A stretch of 37,399 bases of DNA from Streptomyces sp. ADI95-17 (GTDB lineage Bacteria; Actinomycetota; Actinomycetes; Streptomycetales; Streptomycetaceae). The position numbers were made by a program, and so were the translations under genes. The notes beneath the pieces are model-generated. The model was not told the DNA's origin and did not search any database. It saw nothing but the letters and a program-made list of their open reading frames with translations. Positions 7,209-14,766 of the stretch are shown one piece after another. The stretch lies in contig NZ_ML123044.1 of the NCBI RefSeq assembly GCF_003846175.1, positions 1,599,499 through 1,636,897 on the forward strand, read 5' to 3'. The stretch's first letter is position 1. Every line of letters starts with the position of its first letter.

Positions 7209-8174
7209 ATGACCTCCACCACCGACGCCGACCACACCGCCTCCGACGGCTACGGGGAGCTGCGTGCCCAGCTCGCGACGCTCACCACCGAGGCGTTCCG
7301 GCCCGAGCTCGCCGAGATCGACCAGCTCGACACGATCGAGATCGCCCGCATCATGAACGGCGAGGACCAGTCCGTCCCGGCCGCCGTCGGCGCCCGGCTG
7401 CCCGAGATAGCCGCCGCCATCGACGGCACGGCGGAGCGCATGGCCCGCGGCGGCCGGCTGATCTACGCGGGCGCGGGCACCGCCGGCCGGCTCGGCGTGC
7501 TCGACGCCAGCGAGTGCCCGCCCACCTTCAACACCGACCCCTCCGAGGTCATCGGCCTGATCGCGGGCGGCCCGACCGCCATGGTCAAGGCCGTCGAGGG
7601 CGCCGAGGACAGCAAGGAGCTGGCCGCCGCCGACCTCGACGCCCTGGACCTGACGGCCGACGACACCGTGGTCGGCATCTCCGCGTCCGGCCGCACGCCG
7701 TACGCCATCGGGGCCGTCGAGCACGCCCGGAGCAAGGGAGCGCTGACCATCGGCCTGTCCTGCAACGCGGACTCCGCGCTGGGCGCCGCGGCGGAGCACG
7801 GCATCGAGGTCGTCGTCGGCCCGGAGCTGCTCACCGGCTCCACCCGGCTCAAGGCGGGCACGGCCCAGAAGCTCGTCCTCAACATGCTCTCGACGATCAC
7901 GATGATCCGGCTCGGCAAGACGTACGGGAATCTGATGGTCGACGTCCGCGCTTCCAACGAGAAGCTGCGCGCCCGCTCCCGCCGGATCGTCTCGCTCGCC
8001 ACCGGCGCCTCCGACGAGGAGATCGAGGCCGCCCTCGCCGCGACCGACGGCGAGGTGAAGAACGCCATCCTCACCATCCTCGGCCAGGTCGACGGCCCCA
8101 CCGCCGCCGCCCTGCTGGCCGCGTCCGACGGCCACCTCCGCGCCGCCCTCGCCGCCGCCCCCCGCACCACCTGA
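7209..8174 (+). CDS. murQ: N-acetylmuramic acid 6-phosphate etherase
   Basis: 321 residues, full-length MurQ. It has the SIS-type fold with GGRLIYAGAGTAGRLGVLDASECPPTFNT (about 80-107), AVEGAEDS, GISASGRTPY (about 157-166) and GLSCNADSAL, plus the C-terminal helical part KVN-type run VDGPTAAALL. It cleaves the D-lactyl ether of MurNAc-6-P to give GlcNAc-6-P and D-lactate in the cytosol. The product would be deacetylated by NagA, which is encoded at the other end of this window. It follows the regulator by 71 bp and precedes the PTS transporter by 48 bp, consistent with one operon. No separate promoter or operator copy is seen in the 71-bp gap. Confidence 0.95.
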   Translation: MTSTTDADHTASDGYGELRAQLATLTTEAFRPELAEIDQLDTIEIARIMNGEDQSVPAAVGARLPEIAAAIDGTAERMARGGRLIYAGAGTAGRLGVLDASECPPTFNTDPSEVIGLIAGGPTAMVKAVEGAEDSKELAAADLDALDLTADDTVVGISASGRTPYAIGAVEHARSKGALTIGLSCNADSALGAAAEHGIEVVVGPELLTGSTRLKAGTAQKLVLNMLSTITMIRLGKTYGNLMVDVRASNEKLRARSRRIVSLATGASDEEIEAALAATDGEVKNAILTILGQVDGPTAAALLAASDGHLRAALAAAPRTT

Positions 8175-8222
8175 CCCACCGGCTCCACCTCCGCACCCCC
8201 GCACAGCAAGGCACCACGCACC

Positions 8223-9743
8223 ATGGCAACAGAAGACAAGAACCGCGCCACCGCCGCCGCGATCCTTCCGCTCGTCGGTGGCGCCGCGAACGTCAGCTCC
8301 ATCGCCCACTGCATGACCCGGCTCCGGCTGGGTCTGCACGACCGCTCACTCGTCGACGACGAGGCCCTGAAGGCGGTCCCCGCCGTCATGGGTGTGGTCG
8401 AGGACGACACGTACCAGATCGTCCTCGGCCCGGGCACCGTCGCCCGGGTCACGCCGGAGTTCGAGCAGCTGGTGGAGGAGGGCAGGGCGGCGGCTCCCGA
8501 ACCGGGCGAAGCCGCACCCTCCGTCTCGGCGGAGGAACTGGCCGCCCAGGGCGCCGCGATGAAGGCGGCCCGGAAGGCGAAGAACGCCACCCCGTTCAAG
8601 CTGTTCCTGCGCCGGATCGCCAACATCTTCGTCCCGCTGATCCCGGCGCTCATCGGCTGCGGCATCATCGCCGGCCTCAACGGCCTGCTGGTGAACCTGG
8701 GCTGGCTGACCTCGGTCACCCCCGCCCTGGCCGCGATGGCGTCCGGGTTCATGGCGCTGATCGCCGTCTTCGTCGGCTACAACACGGCGAAGGAGTTCGG
8801 CGGTACGCCGATCCTGGGCGGTGCGGTCGCCGCGATCATCGTCTTCCCGGGCGTCGCGAACATCGAGGCGTTCGGCCAGAAGCTCTCCCCCGGACAGGGC
8901 GGTGTGCTGGGCGCGCTCGGTGCGGCGGTGCTCGCGGTGTACGTGGAGAAGTGGTGCCGCCGCTGGGTGCCCGAGGCGCTGGACGTGCTGGTCACCCCGA
9001 CCCTCACGGTCCTGGTCTCCGGCCTGGTGACGATCTTCGGCCTGATGTACGTGGCCGGCGAGATCTCCACCGCCATCGGTACGTTCGCCGACTGGCTGCT
9101 CTCCAACGGCGGCGCGGGCGCGGGCTTCGTGCTCGGCGGTCTCTTCCTGCCCCTGGTGATGCTGGGCCTGCACCAGGCGCTCATCCCGATCCACACCACT
9201 CTGATCGAGCAGCAGGGCTACACCGTGCTGCTCCCGATCCTCGCGATGGCGGGCGCCGGCCAGGTCGGCGCGGCCGCGGCGGTCTACTTCCGCCTCCCGC
9301 GCAACGAGTCGATCCGCCGCACCATCAAGTCCGCCCTCCCGGCCGGCCTGCTGGGCGTCGGCGAACCGCTGATCTACGGCGTCAGCCTCCCGCTCGGCCG
9401 ACCGTTCATCACGGCGTGCGTGGGCGGCGCGTTCGGCGGCGGCTTCATCGGCCTGTTCAACCAGCTCGGTGACAAGGTCGGCTCCACGGCCATCGGCCCG
9501 TCCGGCTGGGCGCTGTTCCCCCTGCTCGACGGCAACCACGGCCTGGGCACCACGGCCGCGATCTACGCGGGCGGCCTGCTGGTCGGCTACTTCGCCGGAT
9601 TCCTCGCGACGTACTTCTTCGGCTTCAGCAAGGACCTGCTGACGGAGTTCAACGTCTCCCAGGAACCCGCCGAATCCACGGTCGCGGCAACGGGCGGCCC
9701 GTCGACGCCCGACGCCCCCGCGAAGGAACCGGCCGGGGTCTGA
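8223..9743 (+). CDS. murP: PTS transporter EIIBC, MurNAc-type (MurP-like)
   Basis: 506 residues. The EIIB domain is at about 1-85, with the phosphorylatable Cys30 in the motif HCMTRLRL. A charged linker follows (PEPGEAAPSVSAEELAAQGAA), then the EIIC membrane domain of the glucose/sucrose family from about residue 120 (FKLFLRRIANIFVPLIPALIGCGIIAGLN; GEPLIYGVSLPLGRPF around 380). There is no EIIA domain, as in E. coli MurP, so it must borrow EIIA (Crr) from elsewhere. It would import and phosphorylate the sugar during uptake. MurNAc as substrate is inferred from the murR-murQ context, not from diagnostic residues. The ~40-residue C-terminal tail is Ala/Pro/Thr-rich. A strong hairpin terminates the operon at 9764. 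Confidence 0.87.
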   Translation: MATEDKNRATAAAILPLVGGAANVSSIAHCMTRLRLGLHDRSLVDDEALKAVPAVMGVVEDDTYQIVLGPGTVARVTPEFEQLVEEGRAAAPEPGEAAPSVSAEELAAQGAAMKAARKAKNATPFKLFLRRIANIFVPLIPALIGCGIIAGLNGLLVNLGWLTSVTPALAAMASGFMALIAVFVGYNTAKEFGGTPILGGAVAAIIVFPGVANIEAFGQKLSPGQGGVLGALGAAVLAVYVEKWCRRWVPEALDVLVTPTLTVLVSGLVTIFGLMYVAGEISTAIGTFADWLLSNGGAGAGFVLGGLFLPLVMLGLHQALIPIHTTLIEQQGYTVLLPILAMAGAGQVGAAAAVYFRLPRNESIRRTIKSALPAGLLGVGEPLIYGVSLPLGRPFITACVGGAFGGGFIGLFNQLGDKVGSTAIGPSGWALFPLLDGNHGLGTTAAIYAGGLLVGYFAGFLATYFFGFSKDLLTEFNVSQEPAESTVAATGGPSTPDAPAKEPAGV

Positions 9744-9763
9744 TCCGGCCCGCGGACATGACC

Positions 9764-9794
9764 GAGGGCGGCACCCGACCCGGGTGTCGCCCTC
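9764..9794. terminator. Bidirectional hairpin terminator between murP and the Uma2 gene
   Basis: 13-bp stem (one G-T wobble) with loop GACCC, between two convergent genes. The 27-base core is identical to the hairpin at 10555-10581. Confidence 0.8.
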
Positions 9795-9806
9795 ATCCGC
9801 GTCCGC

Positions 9807-10412
9807 TCAGACCGGGAACTCATCGGTGAGCAGCGTCGTACCGAACGGCTCGGGCAGGGTGAGCGGCTTTCCGAACGGCACCGGGTCGGAGTGCTTGTAC
9901 GTCCCGTCCTCATTGGGCTCCGTGAACAGCGTGGCCATCGCCCCGCGCGTGTCGAACCGGTCGATCAGCAGATACATCGGCACGCCGGCGCGGGCATAGG
10001 CGCGGTACTTCTTCGTCCGGTCGTCCCGGGCATTGCCCTTCGAGGTGACCTCGACGATGAGCAGCGCGTCCGCCGCGTCCATGGGGGCACTGGTCTCCGA
10101 GTCGGCGGCCATGACCAGCTCGCGCTCCATGACGACCAGGTCGGGGACGTAGAGCTTGTCGAGAGGCACGACATGCACACCGAGGGTCTGGTAGACGCCC
10201 ACCCCTGCGGGGCGTACCCGGTACAGGCAGTCCTGCACCAATTCGGCGATGCCGTTGTGATGCGCATGAGGCGGAGGTACCAAGACGATCTGCCCTTCGT
10301 CGATCTCGGCGCGCCACCCCTCGGGCACGTCCAGTTCACGCCACGTCTGCAGCAGGTAATCCCACGGGCGGCCCTCAGAGGTCTGGTCGTTCTCGACCAT
10401 CGCGGCAGTCAT
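9807..10412 (-). CDS. Uma2-family (DUF820) PD-(D/E)XK-fold protein
   Basis: 201 residues. Typical Uma2 features: N-terminal WDYLLQTWRELDVPEGWRAEIDEGQIVL, PPPHAHHNGIAELVQDCL, then VPDLVVMERELV (PD, about residue 93) and ADALLIVEVTSKGNARDDRTKKYRAYARAGVPMYLLID (E-x-T-S-K, about 118-122). The PD...EvtSK pattern is the restriction-endonuclease-like core. The family is very abundant in Streptomyces and cyanobacteria, and its biological role is unknown. The ATG at 10412 has AGGAG/AAGG upstream. It is a single-gene unit, convergent with murP, with near-identical hairpins on both sides. Confidence 0.88.
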   Translation of the reverse strand: MTAAMVENDQTSEGRPWDYLLQTWRELDVPEGWRAEIDEGQIVLVPPPHAHHNGIAELVQDCLYRVRPAGVGVYQTLGVHVVPLDKLYVPDLVVMERELVMAADSETSAPMDAADALLIVEVTSKGNARDDRTKKYRAYARAGVPMYLLIDRFDTRGAMATLFTEPNEDGTYKHSDPVPFGKPLTLPEPFGTTLLTDEFPV

Positions 10413-10551
10413 CGCGAGTCCCTTCTCCTGTGGCCTGTCAGAGGAGCGTAGATCGACGGTTCCGCGGCGGTTCGCCGCTCCCACCAGCGTCCCACGATCG
10501 TGTGAGAAAGGCAGCGACCCTCCGCCGACGGCCGGCCTCATCGCCCCGATC

Positions 10552-10584
10552 GAAGGGCGGCACCCGACCCGGGTGTCGCCCTTC
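10552..10584. terminator. Hairpin terminator downstream of the two small conserved genes
   Basis: 14-bp stem beginning GAAGGGCGGCACCC, loop GACCC, one G-T wobble. The core is identical to that of the 9764-9794 hairpin. It lies 41 bp beyond the stop of the 77-residue gene on the minus strand. Confidence 0.7.
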
Positions 10585-10625
10585 CGTGTATCCAAAGCCG
10601 GGTCACACCCGGCGCAACAACGCCT

Positions 10626-10859
10626 TCACGGCAGCCTCCCCTCCCTGTTGACCTCCCGGACCCGGGCCCGCAACACCTCCCCCAGCGGTGCCGGGCGCAC
10701 CGACTCCGGCGGGCAGTCCCACTCCGCCCCACCACCCGGTGCCCGCAGCTGTACGTACGGTCCGACGCGCCCCATCACGCGTCCCACCCGCCCGTCCCGG
10801 GTGTCCACCGCGAACGAACCCGGCTCCGGCGCGCTCGACTCGCGCCCTTCACCGTTCAT
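10626..10859 (-). CDS. Small conserved Streptomyces protein (77 aa), unknown function
   Basis: 77 residues: N-terminal EPGSFAVDTRDGRVGRVMGRVGPYVQLRAPGGGAEWDCPPESVRPA, then a basic helical tail. This short beta-rich pattern is familiar to me from many Streptomyces small proteins next to XRE-type regulators, but I know no function. It overlaps the upstream 82-residue gene by 11 bp, so they form one operon. The divergent partner regulator is broken here (see the pseudogene at 11211). Confidence 0.75.
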   Translation of the reverse strand: MNGEGRESSAPEPGSFAVDTRDGRVGRVMGRVGPYVQLRAPGGGAEWDCPPESVRPAPLGEVLRARVREVNREGRLP

Positions 10860-11097
10860 GACCGGCCAGTCCCTGCGCCTCCAGCACCACGCTCAACCGC
10901 AGCGCCGTGTCGAGATTGCACCGTCCGAGGTCCACCAGTGGTGTCACCGGGTCGTTCCCCGCACATGACACCGGGTCGATCCGCAGCGATGGGAGCGTGA
11001 TCCCGACACCCGAGAACCCCTCCTTCAACCGCGTCACCGCGTCCTCCGCTGCCCGCACTCTGCCCTCCGCCGTCCTGCGCCGTTCCTTGATCGTCAT
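10849..11097 (-). CDS. Small conserved Streptomyces protein (82 aa), unknown function
   Basis: 82 residues: MTIKERRRTAEGRVRAAEDAVTRLKEGF, an amphipathic helical first half, then VGITLPSLRIDPVSCAGNDPVTPLVDLGRCNLDTALRLSVVLEA. Start chosen at the ATG at 11097, with GGAAAGGA about 7 bases upstream; the longer frame to 11199 begins in the promoter region. It is the first gene of a two-gene operon with the 77-residue protein and is divergent from the XRE pseudogene. Function unknown; probably acts with the neighbouring regulator type where that is intact (inference). Confidence 0.75.
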   Translation of the reverse strand: MTIKERRRTAEGRVRAAEDAVTRLKEGFSGVGITLPSLRIDPVSCAGNDPVTPLVDLGRCNLDTALRLSVVLEAQGLAGHER

Positions 11098-11111
11098 GAT
11101 CCATTCCTTTC

Positions 11112-11144
11112 CACGCTGAGTAATGACAATGCATACCCAGCGTG
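11112..11144. promoter_or_regulatory. Inverted repeat in the divergent promoter region
   Basis: CACGCTG (11112-11118) and CAGCGTG (11138-11144), 19 bp apart, between the small-gene operon and the XRE remnant. A possible operator; the cognate regulator may be the broken XRE gene. Confidence 0.35.
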
Positions 11145-11210
11145 TCCAACGCGTCTCCAACCTGGAAGAGGGCAGAACCAACAACCGCACATGTGTCACA
11201 GGGAGTTGTC

Positions 11211-11344
11211 ATGCCGGGTCCCAAGAAGCTCGATCCCTCCTCCTCTCCACGCGCACTGCCCGGTGCGGAACTCCGTCACCGGAGGGGGCGCGGGCTTGTC
11301 TCAGGAGGAGCTGGGCCGGCCGCTGTTCGTGAGCGGATCATTCA
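11211..11344 (+). pseudogene. Remnant of an XRE-family (HTH, DUF5753-type) regulator: frameshifted and truncated
   Basis: The ATG at 11211, with AGGGAG 6 bases upstream, opens MPGPKKLDPSSSPRALPGAELRH, a close match to the N-terminus of the abundant Streptomyces XRE regulators (usually about 280 residues). At about 11280-11285 the reading frame changes: the continuation GAGLSQEELGRPLFVSGSF is found in the next frame, equivalent to a loss of 2 bases in the region encoding RER between the two HTH helices. After SGSF the expected IGQLE-type recognition helix and the whole ligand domain are missing. The unrelated SMI1-type gene ends only 28 bp later. Loss by frameshift plus deletion is inferred. 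Confidence 0.8.
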
Positions 11345-11372
11345 CGCGCAGGACGTCCGACAACCGGTCTCG

Positions 11373-11891
11373 CTACCAGGGTTTGCCGTCGGCCCAGTGC
11401 TTCACCCAGGCGGCGAAACCGGATCCGTCCCCGGAGAAGGGGTAGGCCCCCTCGCCGCTGATCCACCAGATGTGCCCGCGCTGCGGGCCGGTGACGATCA
11501 GGTGCCAGTACATGCCGCACCCATCGGTGCCGAGCACGATCGAGCCATGGTCGAAGATGGAGCCGGGAACACCTTCGTCCGGGTCCAGGTCCTCGTCCGT
11601 GTCCCATATCCACGCCTTCGTGAGCGGGAACGGCAGGGCGAGCTGTCGTTCGTCGCGGCCGTCGCCCCAGTCGCGGGGCAGCTCGGCGAGCGGTATGAGG
11701 CCGTACTCCGGCGGGCCCTGCTCGCAGCCGTCGGACATCTCCGCCACGCACGTGCGGTACGGCTCCGGCAGCACGATGCCGTGCTGGGCCTCGAAGGCCC
11801 GAACCGCGTCCCAGCCGAGCGGGGACGCCCCGCTCCTGAACGTGCTGCGGAGCAGGGCCAGTTCCGCCGGATCGGTCTGATCGGTATTCAT
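11373..11891 (-). CDS. SMI1/KNR4-family protein
   Basis: 172 residues. The SMI1/KNR4 core includes LGWDAVRAFEAQHGIVLPEPYRTCVAEMSDG (about 26-56), GLIPLAEL, SIVLGTDGCGMYWHLIVTGPQRGHIWWIS and a C-terminal GFAAWVKHWADGK. Many family members are immunity proteins against polymorphic or contact-dependent toxins, but no toxin gene is visible nearby, so that role is only possible. It stands alone; its 3' end abuts the truncated XRE regulator, which suggests it arrived, or was brought next to it, by the same deletion. Confidence 0.85.
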   Translation of the reverse strand: MNTDQTDPAELALLRSTFRSGASPLGWDAVRAFEAQHGIVLPEPYRTCVAEMSDGCEQGPPEYGLIPLAELPRDWGDGRDERQLALPFPLTKAWIWDTDEDLDPDEGVPGSIFDHGSIVLGTDGCGMYWHLIVTGPQRGHIWWISGEGAYPFSGDGSGFAAWVKHWADGKPW

Positions 11892-11938
11892 GGAGAACAG
11901 ATACCAGCCGGCACTGACAGCAGGAGGAGCATCAACGC

Positions 11939-12298
11939 TCAGGAGTCCGTCGCGCCGGGCGGGGCCTCCCCCGCTTCTGCGCCCGCCTTCCGGGCCGTGG
12001 CGGCGATGCCCTGGAGTGCCGCGATGTGCAGCGCCAGGGCCTGCCGCCCGGCCGGGGTGAGCGACAGCCAGGTCCGGGGACGCTTGCCGACGTAACCCTT
12101 GCGGACGGCGAGGTATCCGATCGCCTCCAGGGCGGAGGCGATCTTGCTCAGCATCGAGTCGGACACCTGGCAGCCACCGCGCACCGCGGCGAACTCCGCT
12201 TCGTCACAGGCCGAGAGGAACGCGACGACCGCCAGCCGGGTGGGGTGGTTGATCGCCGGGTCGATCGCGGGCTCGTCCGGTACCAGGGCGGCGGTCAT
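11939..12298 (-). CDS. Winged-helix transcriptional regulator
   Basis: 119 residues, essentially one wHTH domain: INHPTRLAVVAFLSACDEAEFAAVRGGCQVSDSMLSKIASALEAIGYLAVRKGYVGKRPRTWLSLTPAGRQAL, of the ArsR/MarR-like type often paired with membrane proteins. Start at 12298 because it overlaps the membrane-protein stop (ATGA). It has no obvious metal-binding cysteines (two isolated Cys). As second gene of the operon behind the palindromic sites at 12835-12860, it is likely the autoregulator of the pair. Confidence 0.8.
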   Translation of the reverse strand: MTAALVPDEPAIDPAINHPTRLAVVAFLSACDEAEFAAVRGGCQVSDSMLSKIASALEAIGYLAVRKGYVGKRPRTWLSLTPAGRQALALHIAALQGIAATARKAGAEAGEAPPGATDS

Positions 12299-12765
12299 CC
12301 GGCCGCCCGGAGCTTCTGCTTGATCTTCGCGTTCCGGATGACGAACACCGTCCAGGCGCCGATCCCCAGCACGGCGAACAGCGCGACCTTGGCGACCGCG
12401 TGATCGGCCCCGAACTGCCGGCACAGCCCGTACGCCGCACCCCCCGCGGCGAGGACGGTCACGAGGGGAACCGCGGCCCGGCGCAGGCGGGCGGACCAGG
12501 GCAATGTCACCATCACGCCCGTCCTTCGCCTGGCGAGGTTGACGAGCGCCACCATCACGGCCAGGCCCGCGAGCGCGACCAGCAGGGACAGGAACACCGC
12601 CCAGCCGCCCCGCTCCTGGGCCCAGACGTCGACGAGGGCGGGAACGATCCCCGCGACGGCCGCCGCCGGGCCGTACCAGGCGGGAGTCAGCCCGGCCGTG
12701 AGGCGGGCCCGCTCCCTGGACGCCTCGATGCCCTGCAGAGCCTCGGCTGCCAGATCGGCGTCCAT
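12295..12765 (-). CDS. Four-helix membrane protein, partner of the winged-helix regulator
   Basis: 156 residues. A short cytoplasmic N-terminus (MDADLAAEALQGIEASRERARL) precedes two hydrophobic segments at about 35-80 (WYGPAAAVAGIVPALVDVW; AVFLSLLVALAGLAVMVALV), then a basic loop and two more helices (AVPLVTVLAAGGAAYGLC; VALFAVLGIGAWTVFVI) with a basic tail. Start at the ATG at 12765, with GGGAGGAA 7 bases upstream; a TTG at 12789 is less likely. First gene of a two-gene operon, overlapping the regulator by 4 bp. Function unknown; possibly signals membrane state to, or is controlled by, the regulator. Confidence 0.75.
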   Translation of the reverse strand: MDADLAAEALQGIEASRERARLTAGLTPAWYGPAAAVAGIVPALVDVWAQERGGWAVFLSLLVALAGLAVMVALVNLARRRTGVMVTLPWSARLRRAAVPLVTVLAAGGAAYGLCRQFGADHAVAKVALFAVLGIGAWTVFVIRNAKIKQKLRAAG

Positions 12766-12834
12766 GTGTGTTCCTCCCGGAATGCTCAAAACTTCACCAC
12801 CGCGTATGCGGCCCGCCCGCCCATCCTGACATTT

Positions 12835-12860
12835 ACTTTCCCGAAAGGAAAGTACTTTCC
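12835..12860. promoter_or_regulatory. Two overlapping palindromes, likely operator of the winged-helix regulator
   Basis: ACTTTCC-CGAAA-GGAAAGT (12835-12853) and the gapless palindrome GGAAAGTACTTTCC (12847-12860) share the GGAAAGT arm. They lie 70-95 bp upstream of the membrane-protein start and between it and the divergent adenosine deaminase gene, so they could control either. Regulator assignment is inference. Confidence 0.6.
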
Positions 12861-12949
12861 CCCCACCCTTCCACCCGATCGTGTAGACGTTTCAGGCCAT
12901 ATATGCGATTTAGGTGAGGAGCGGCCCCGCCGGACGCCATCATTCGGCG

Positions 12950-14563
12950 GTGATCTCAACATTCCGGACGGCCCACCGTCCCAAGTCACTGCGCACGGCC
13001 GGGTTCGGCGCACTCGCCGTACTGACTCTGCTCCCGGCGATCCCGGCCGCCGCCGCCTCCACCGCGAAGGACCCGGCGCCGCGGCCCGCAGCGCAGGCGC
13101 TGCACCGCCCCACGACCCCGGCCGAGGCCAGGACCTCCGCACGCCTCGCCTCGTTGCAGGGCCGGCCGGAGCGGCTGAAGGCGTTCTTCAAGGCCCTGCC
13201 CAAGGGGGGTGACCTGCACAACCACCTGTCGGGTGCGGTCACCACCGAGTACCTGATCCAGCTCGCCGCCGAGGGCGGGCTGTGCATCGACGCGACGGAC
13301 ACCGCCGTGGCTCCGCCGTGCGGACCGGGCACGAGGCCGGCCGCCGACGCGCAGCACGACGCCGCGTTCCGCCAGCGGATCATCCGGGCCTGGTCCATGC
13401 AGGACTTCCCGGCCGACCAGTCCGGGCACGACCACTTCTTCGACACGTTCGGCAAGTTCGGCATGGCCACCTGGTACACCCGCGGCAAGATGCTCGCGAA
13501 CGTGGCCAACACCGTGGTCGAGCAGAACCAGTTCTACCTGGAGACCCTGGTCACCCCCGCTTCGGACGCCAGCAGGGCGCTCGCCGACAAGGTGGGCTAC
13601 GACGCCGACCTGGCCGCCCTGCACCGCAAGCTCGTGGCCGGTGGCCAGCTCGACCGGGTGGTGGACGAGGCGGTCAAGGAGGCCGACGACACCGACGTAC
13701 AGTTCCGGGCGGCCGCGCACTGCGACACGCCCCGCCCCGACCCGGGCTGCAAGCTCCCCGTCAGGTGGATCTCCCAGGTGTCCCGGGGCAGCTCCCCGGT
13801 ACGGGTGTTCACGCAGATGGCGGTCGGCATGCGGCTGGCCGAGCGCGACCCGAGGTTCCTCGCGGTCAACCTCGTACAGCCGGAGGACGGCGAGAGCGCG
13901 CTGGCCAACTACAGCCTCCAGATGCGGATGCTGAAGTACCTGCGCGGCCAGTACCCGGACTCCCACCTCACCCTGCACGCCGGTGAGCTGGCCCCCGGCC
14001 TGGTCAAGCCGGAGGACCTGACCTTCCACATCCGCGAGGCCGTCCTCGTCGCCGGCGCCGAGCGCATCGGCCACGGCGTGGACCTGGTCCACGAGAACGA
14101 CTGGCGGCAGCTGGCCCGCACGATGGCGCGGCGCAACGTGGCCGTCGAGGTGCCGTTCTCCAGCAACAAGCAGATCCTCGGCATCGCGGGCAACGACCAC
14201 CCGTTCAACGCCTACCGCCGTTACGGCGTCCCGATCGTGCTGGCCACCGACGACCCGGGCGTCTCCCGGATCGACATCAGCCACGAGTACCAGTACGCGG
14301 CCAAGACGTACGGGCTCAGCTACACCGAGCTGAAGGACCTGGCCCGCGCCTCGCTGGAGTACGCCTTCCGCGACGGCCGCAGCCTGTGGGCCACCGGCTC
14401 CGCCCGGTCCGGCTACCGCCCGGTCTCCGCCTGCCAGGGCAACCAGCCGGGCACCGACCACCCGAGCACGCGCTGCGCCCGCTACCTCGCCGGCAACCCG
14501 AAGGCGGCGACCGAGTGGCGTCAGGAGGCGGCCTTCGCCGTCTTCGAGCGCAACAACCGCTGA
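12950..14563 (+). CDS. Secreted adenosine deaminase-family protein
   Basis: About 537 residues. A Sec-type signal lies near the start (basic RTAHRPKSLRTAG, then FGALAVLTLLPAIPAAAA). The amidohydrolase fold of the ADA/ADGF type has metal and catalytic motifs GGDLHNHLSG (about 88, HxH), LTLHAGE (about 340), AERIGHGVDL (about 370) and VLATDDPG (about 432, the Asp pair). It should convert extracellular adenosine (or a related purine nucleoside) to inosine. Start is uncertain: GTG at 12950 gives a normal signal peptide, and GTG at 12914 adds 12 residues; neither has a clear Shine-Dalgarno. It is convergent with the TetR gene and ends in a strong hairpin. Confidence 0.88.
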   Translation: MISTFRTAHRPKSLRTAGFGALAVLTLLPAIPAAAASTAKDPAPRPAAQALHRPTTPAEARTSARLASLQGRPERLKAFFKALPKGGDLHNHLSGAVTTEYLIQLAAEGGLCIDATDTAVAPPCGPGTRPAADAQHDAAFRQRIIRAWSMQDFPADQSGHDHFFDTFGKFGMATWYTRGKMLANVANTVVEQNQFYLETLVTPASDASRALADKVGYDADLAALHRKLVAGGQLDRVVDEAVKEADDTDVQFRAAAHCDTPRPDPGCKLPVRWISQVSRGSSPVRVFTQMAVGMRLAERDPRFLAVNLVQPEDGESALANYSLQMRMLKYLRGQYPDSHLTLHAGELAPGLVKPEDLTFHIREAVLVAGAERIGHGVDLVHENDWRQLARTMARRNVAVEVPFSSNKQILGIAGNDHPFNAYRRYGVPIVLATDDPGVSRIDISHEYQYAAKTYGLSYTELKDLARASLEYAFRDGRSLWATGSARSGYRPVSACQGNQPGTDHPSTRCARYLAGNPKAATEWRQEAAFAVFERNNR

Positions 14564-14573
14564 CCCGAACACC

Positions 14574-14608
14574 CCGGGCCGGGTGCGGGGCTTGAGCCCC
14601 GGGCCCGG
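14574..14608. terminator. Double hairpin terminator after the adenosine deaminase gene
   Basis: Outer stem CCGGGCC/GGCCCGG (14574-14580/14602-14608) enclosing GGGGCT-TG-AGCCCC (14587-14600). Its sequence is a near-exact inverted copy of the hairpin at 18964-18996. Confidence 0.7.
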
Positions 14609-14766
14609 CCGCACCCTCCGTACCGGCGCCACTCGCCGCCCCCGCCCGGCCGCACCCTCCGTACCGGCGCCACTCGCCGCCCCCGCCCGGCCGCACCCTC
14701 CGTACAAGAGCCACTCGCCGCCCTCGCCCGGCCGCACCCTTCGTACGGGCGCTACTCGCCGTCCTC
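14603..14766. repeat. 41-bp x 4 tandem repeat running into the TetR gene's 3' end
   Basis: Units start at 14603, 14644, 14685 and 14726, and a partial fifth begins at 14767 inside the TetR coding region. The first two are identical; later ones differ at a few bases. The TetR stop codon (14752-14754) lies in unit 4; units 1-3 have CCA instead of CTA at that place, so only unit 4 carries a stop. Confidence 0.93.

Noticed and set aside
11373..11891. SMI1 protein as part of a toxin-immunity system
   Set aside because: No toxin, secretion or adhesin gene is adjacent; the family alone does not prove immunity.
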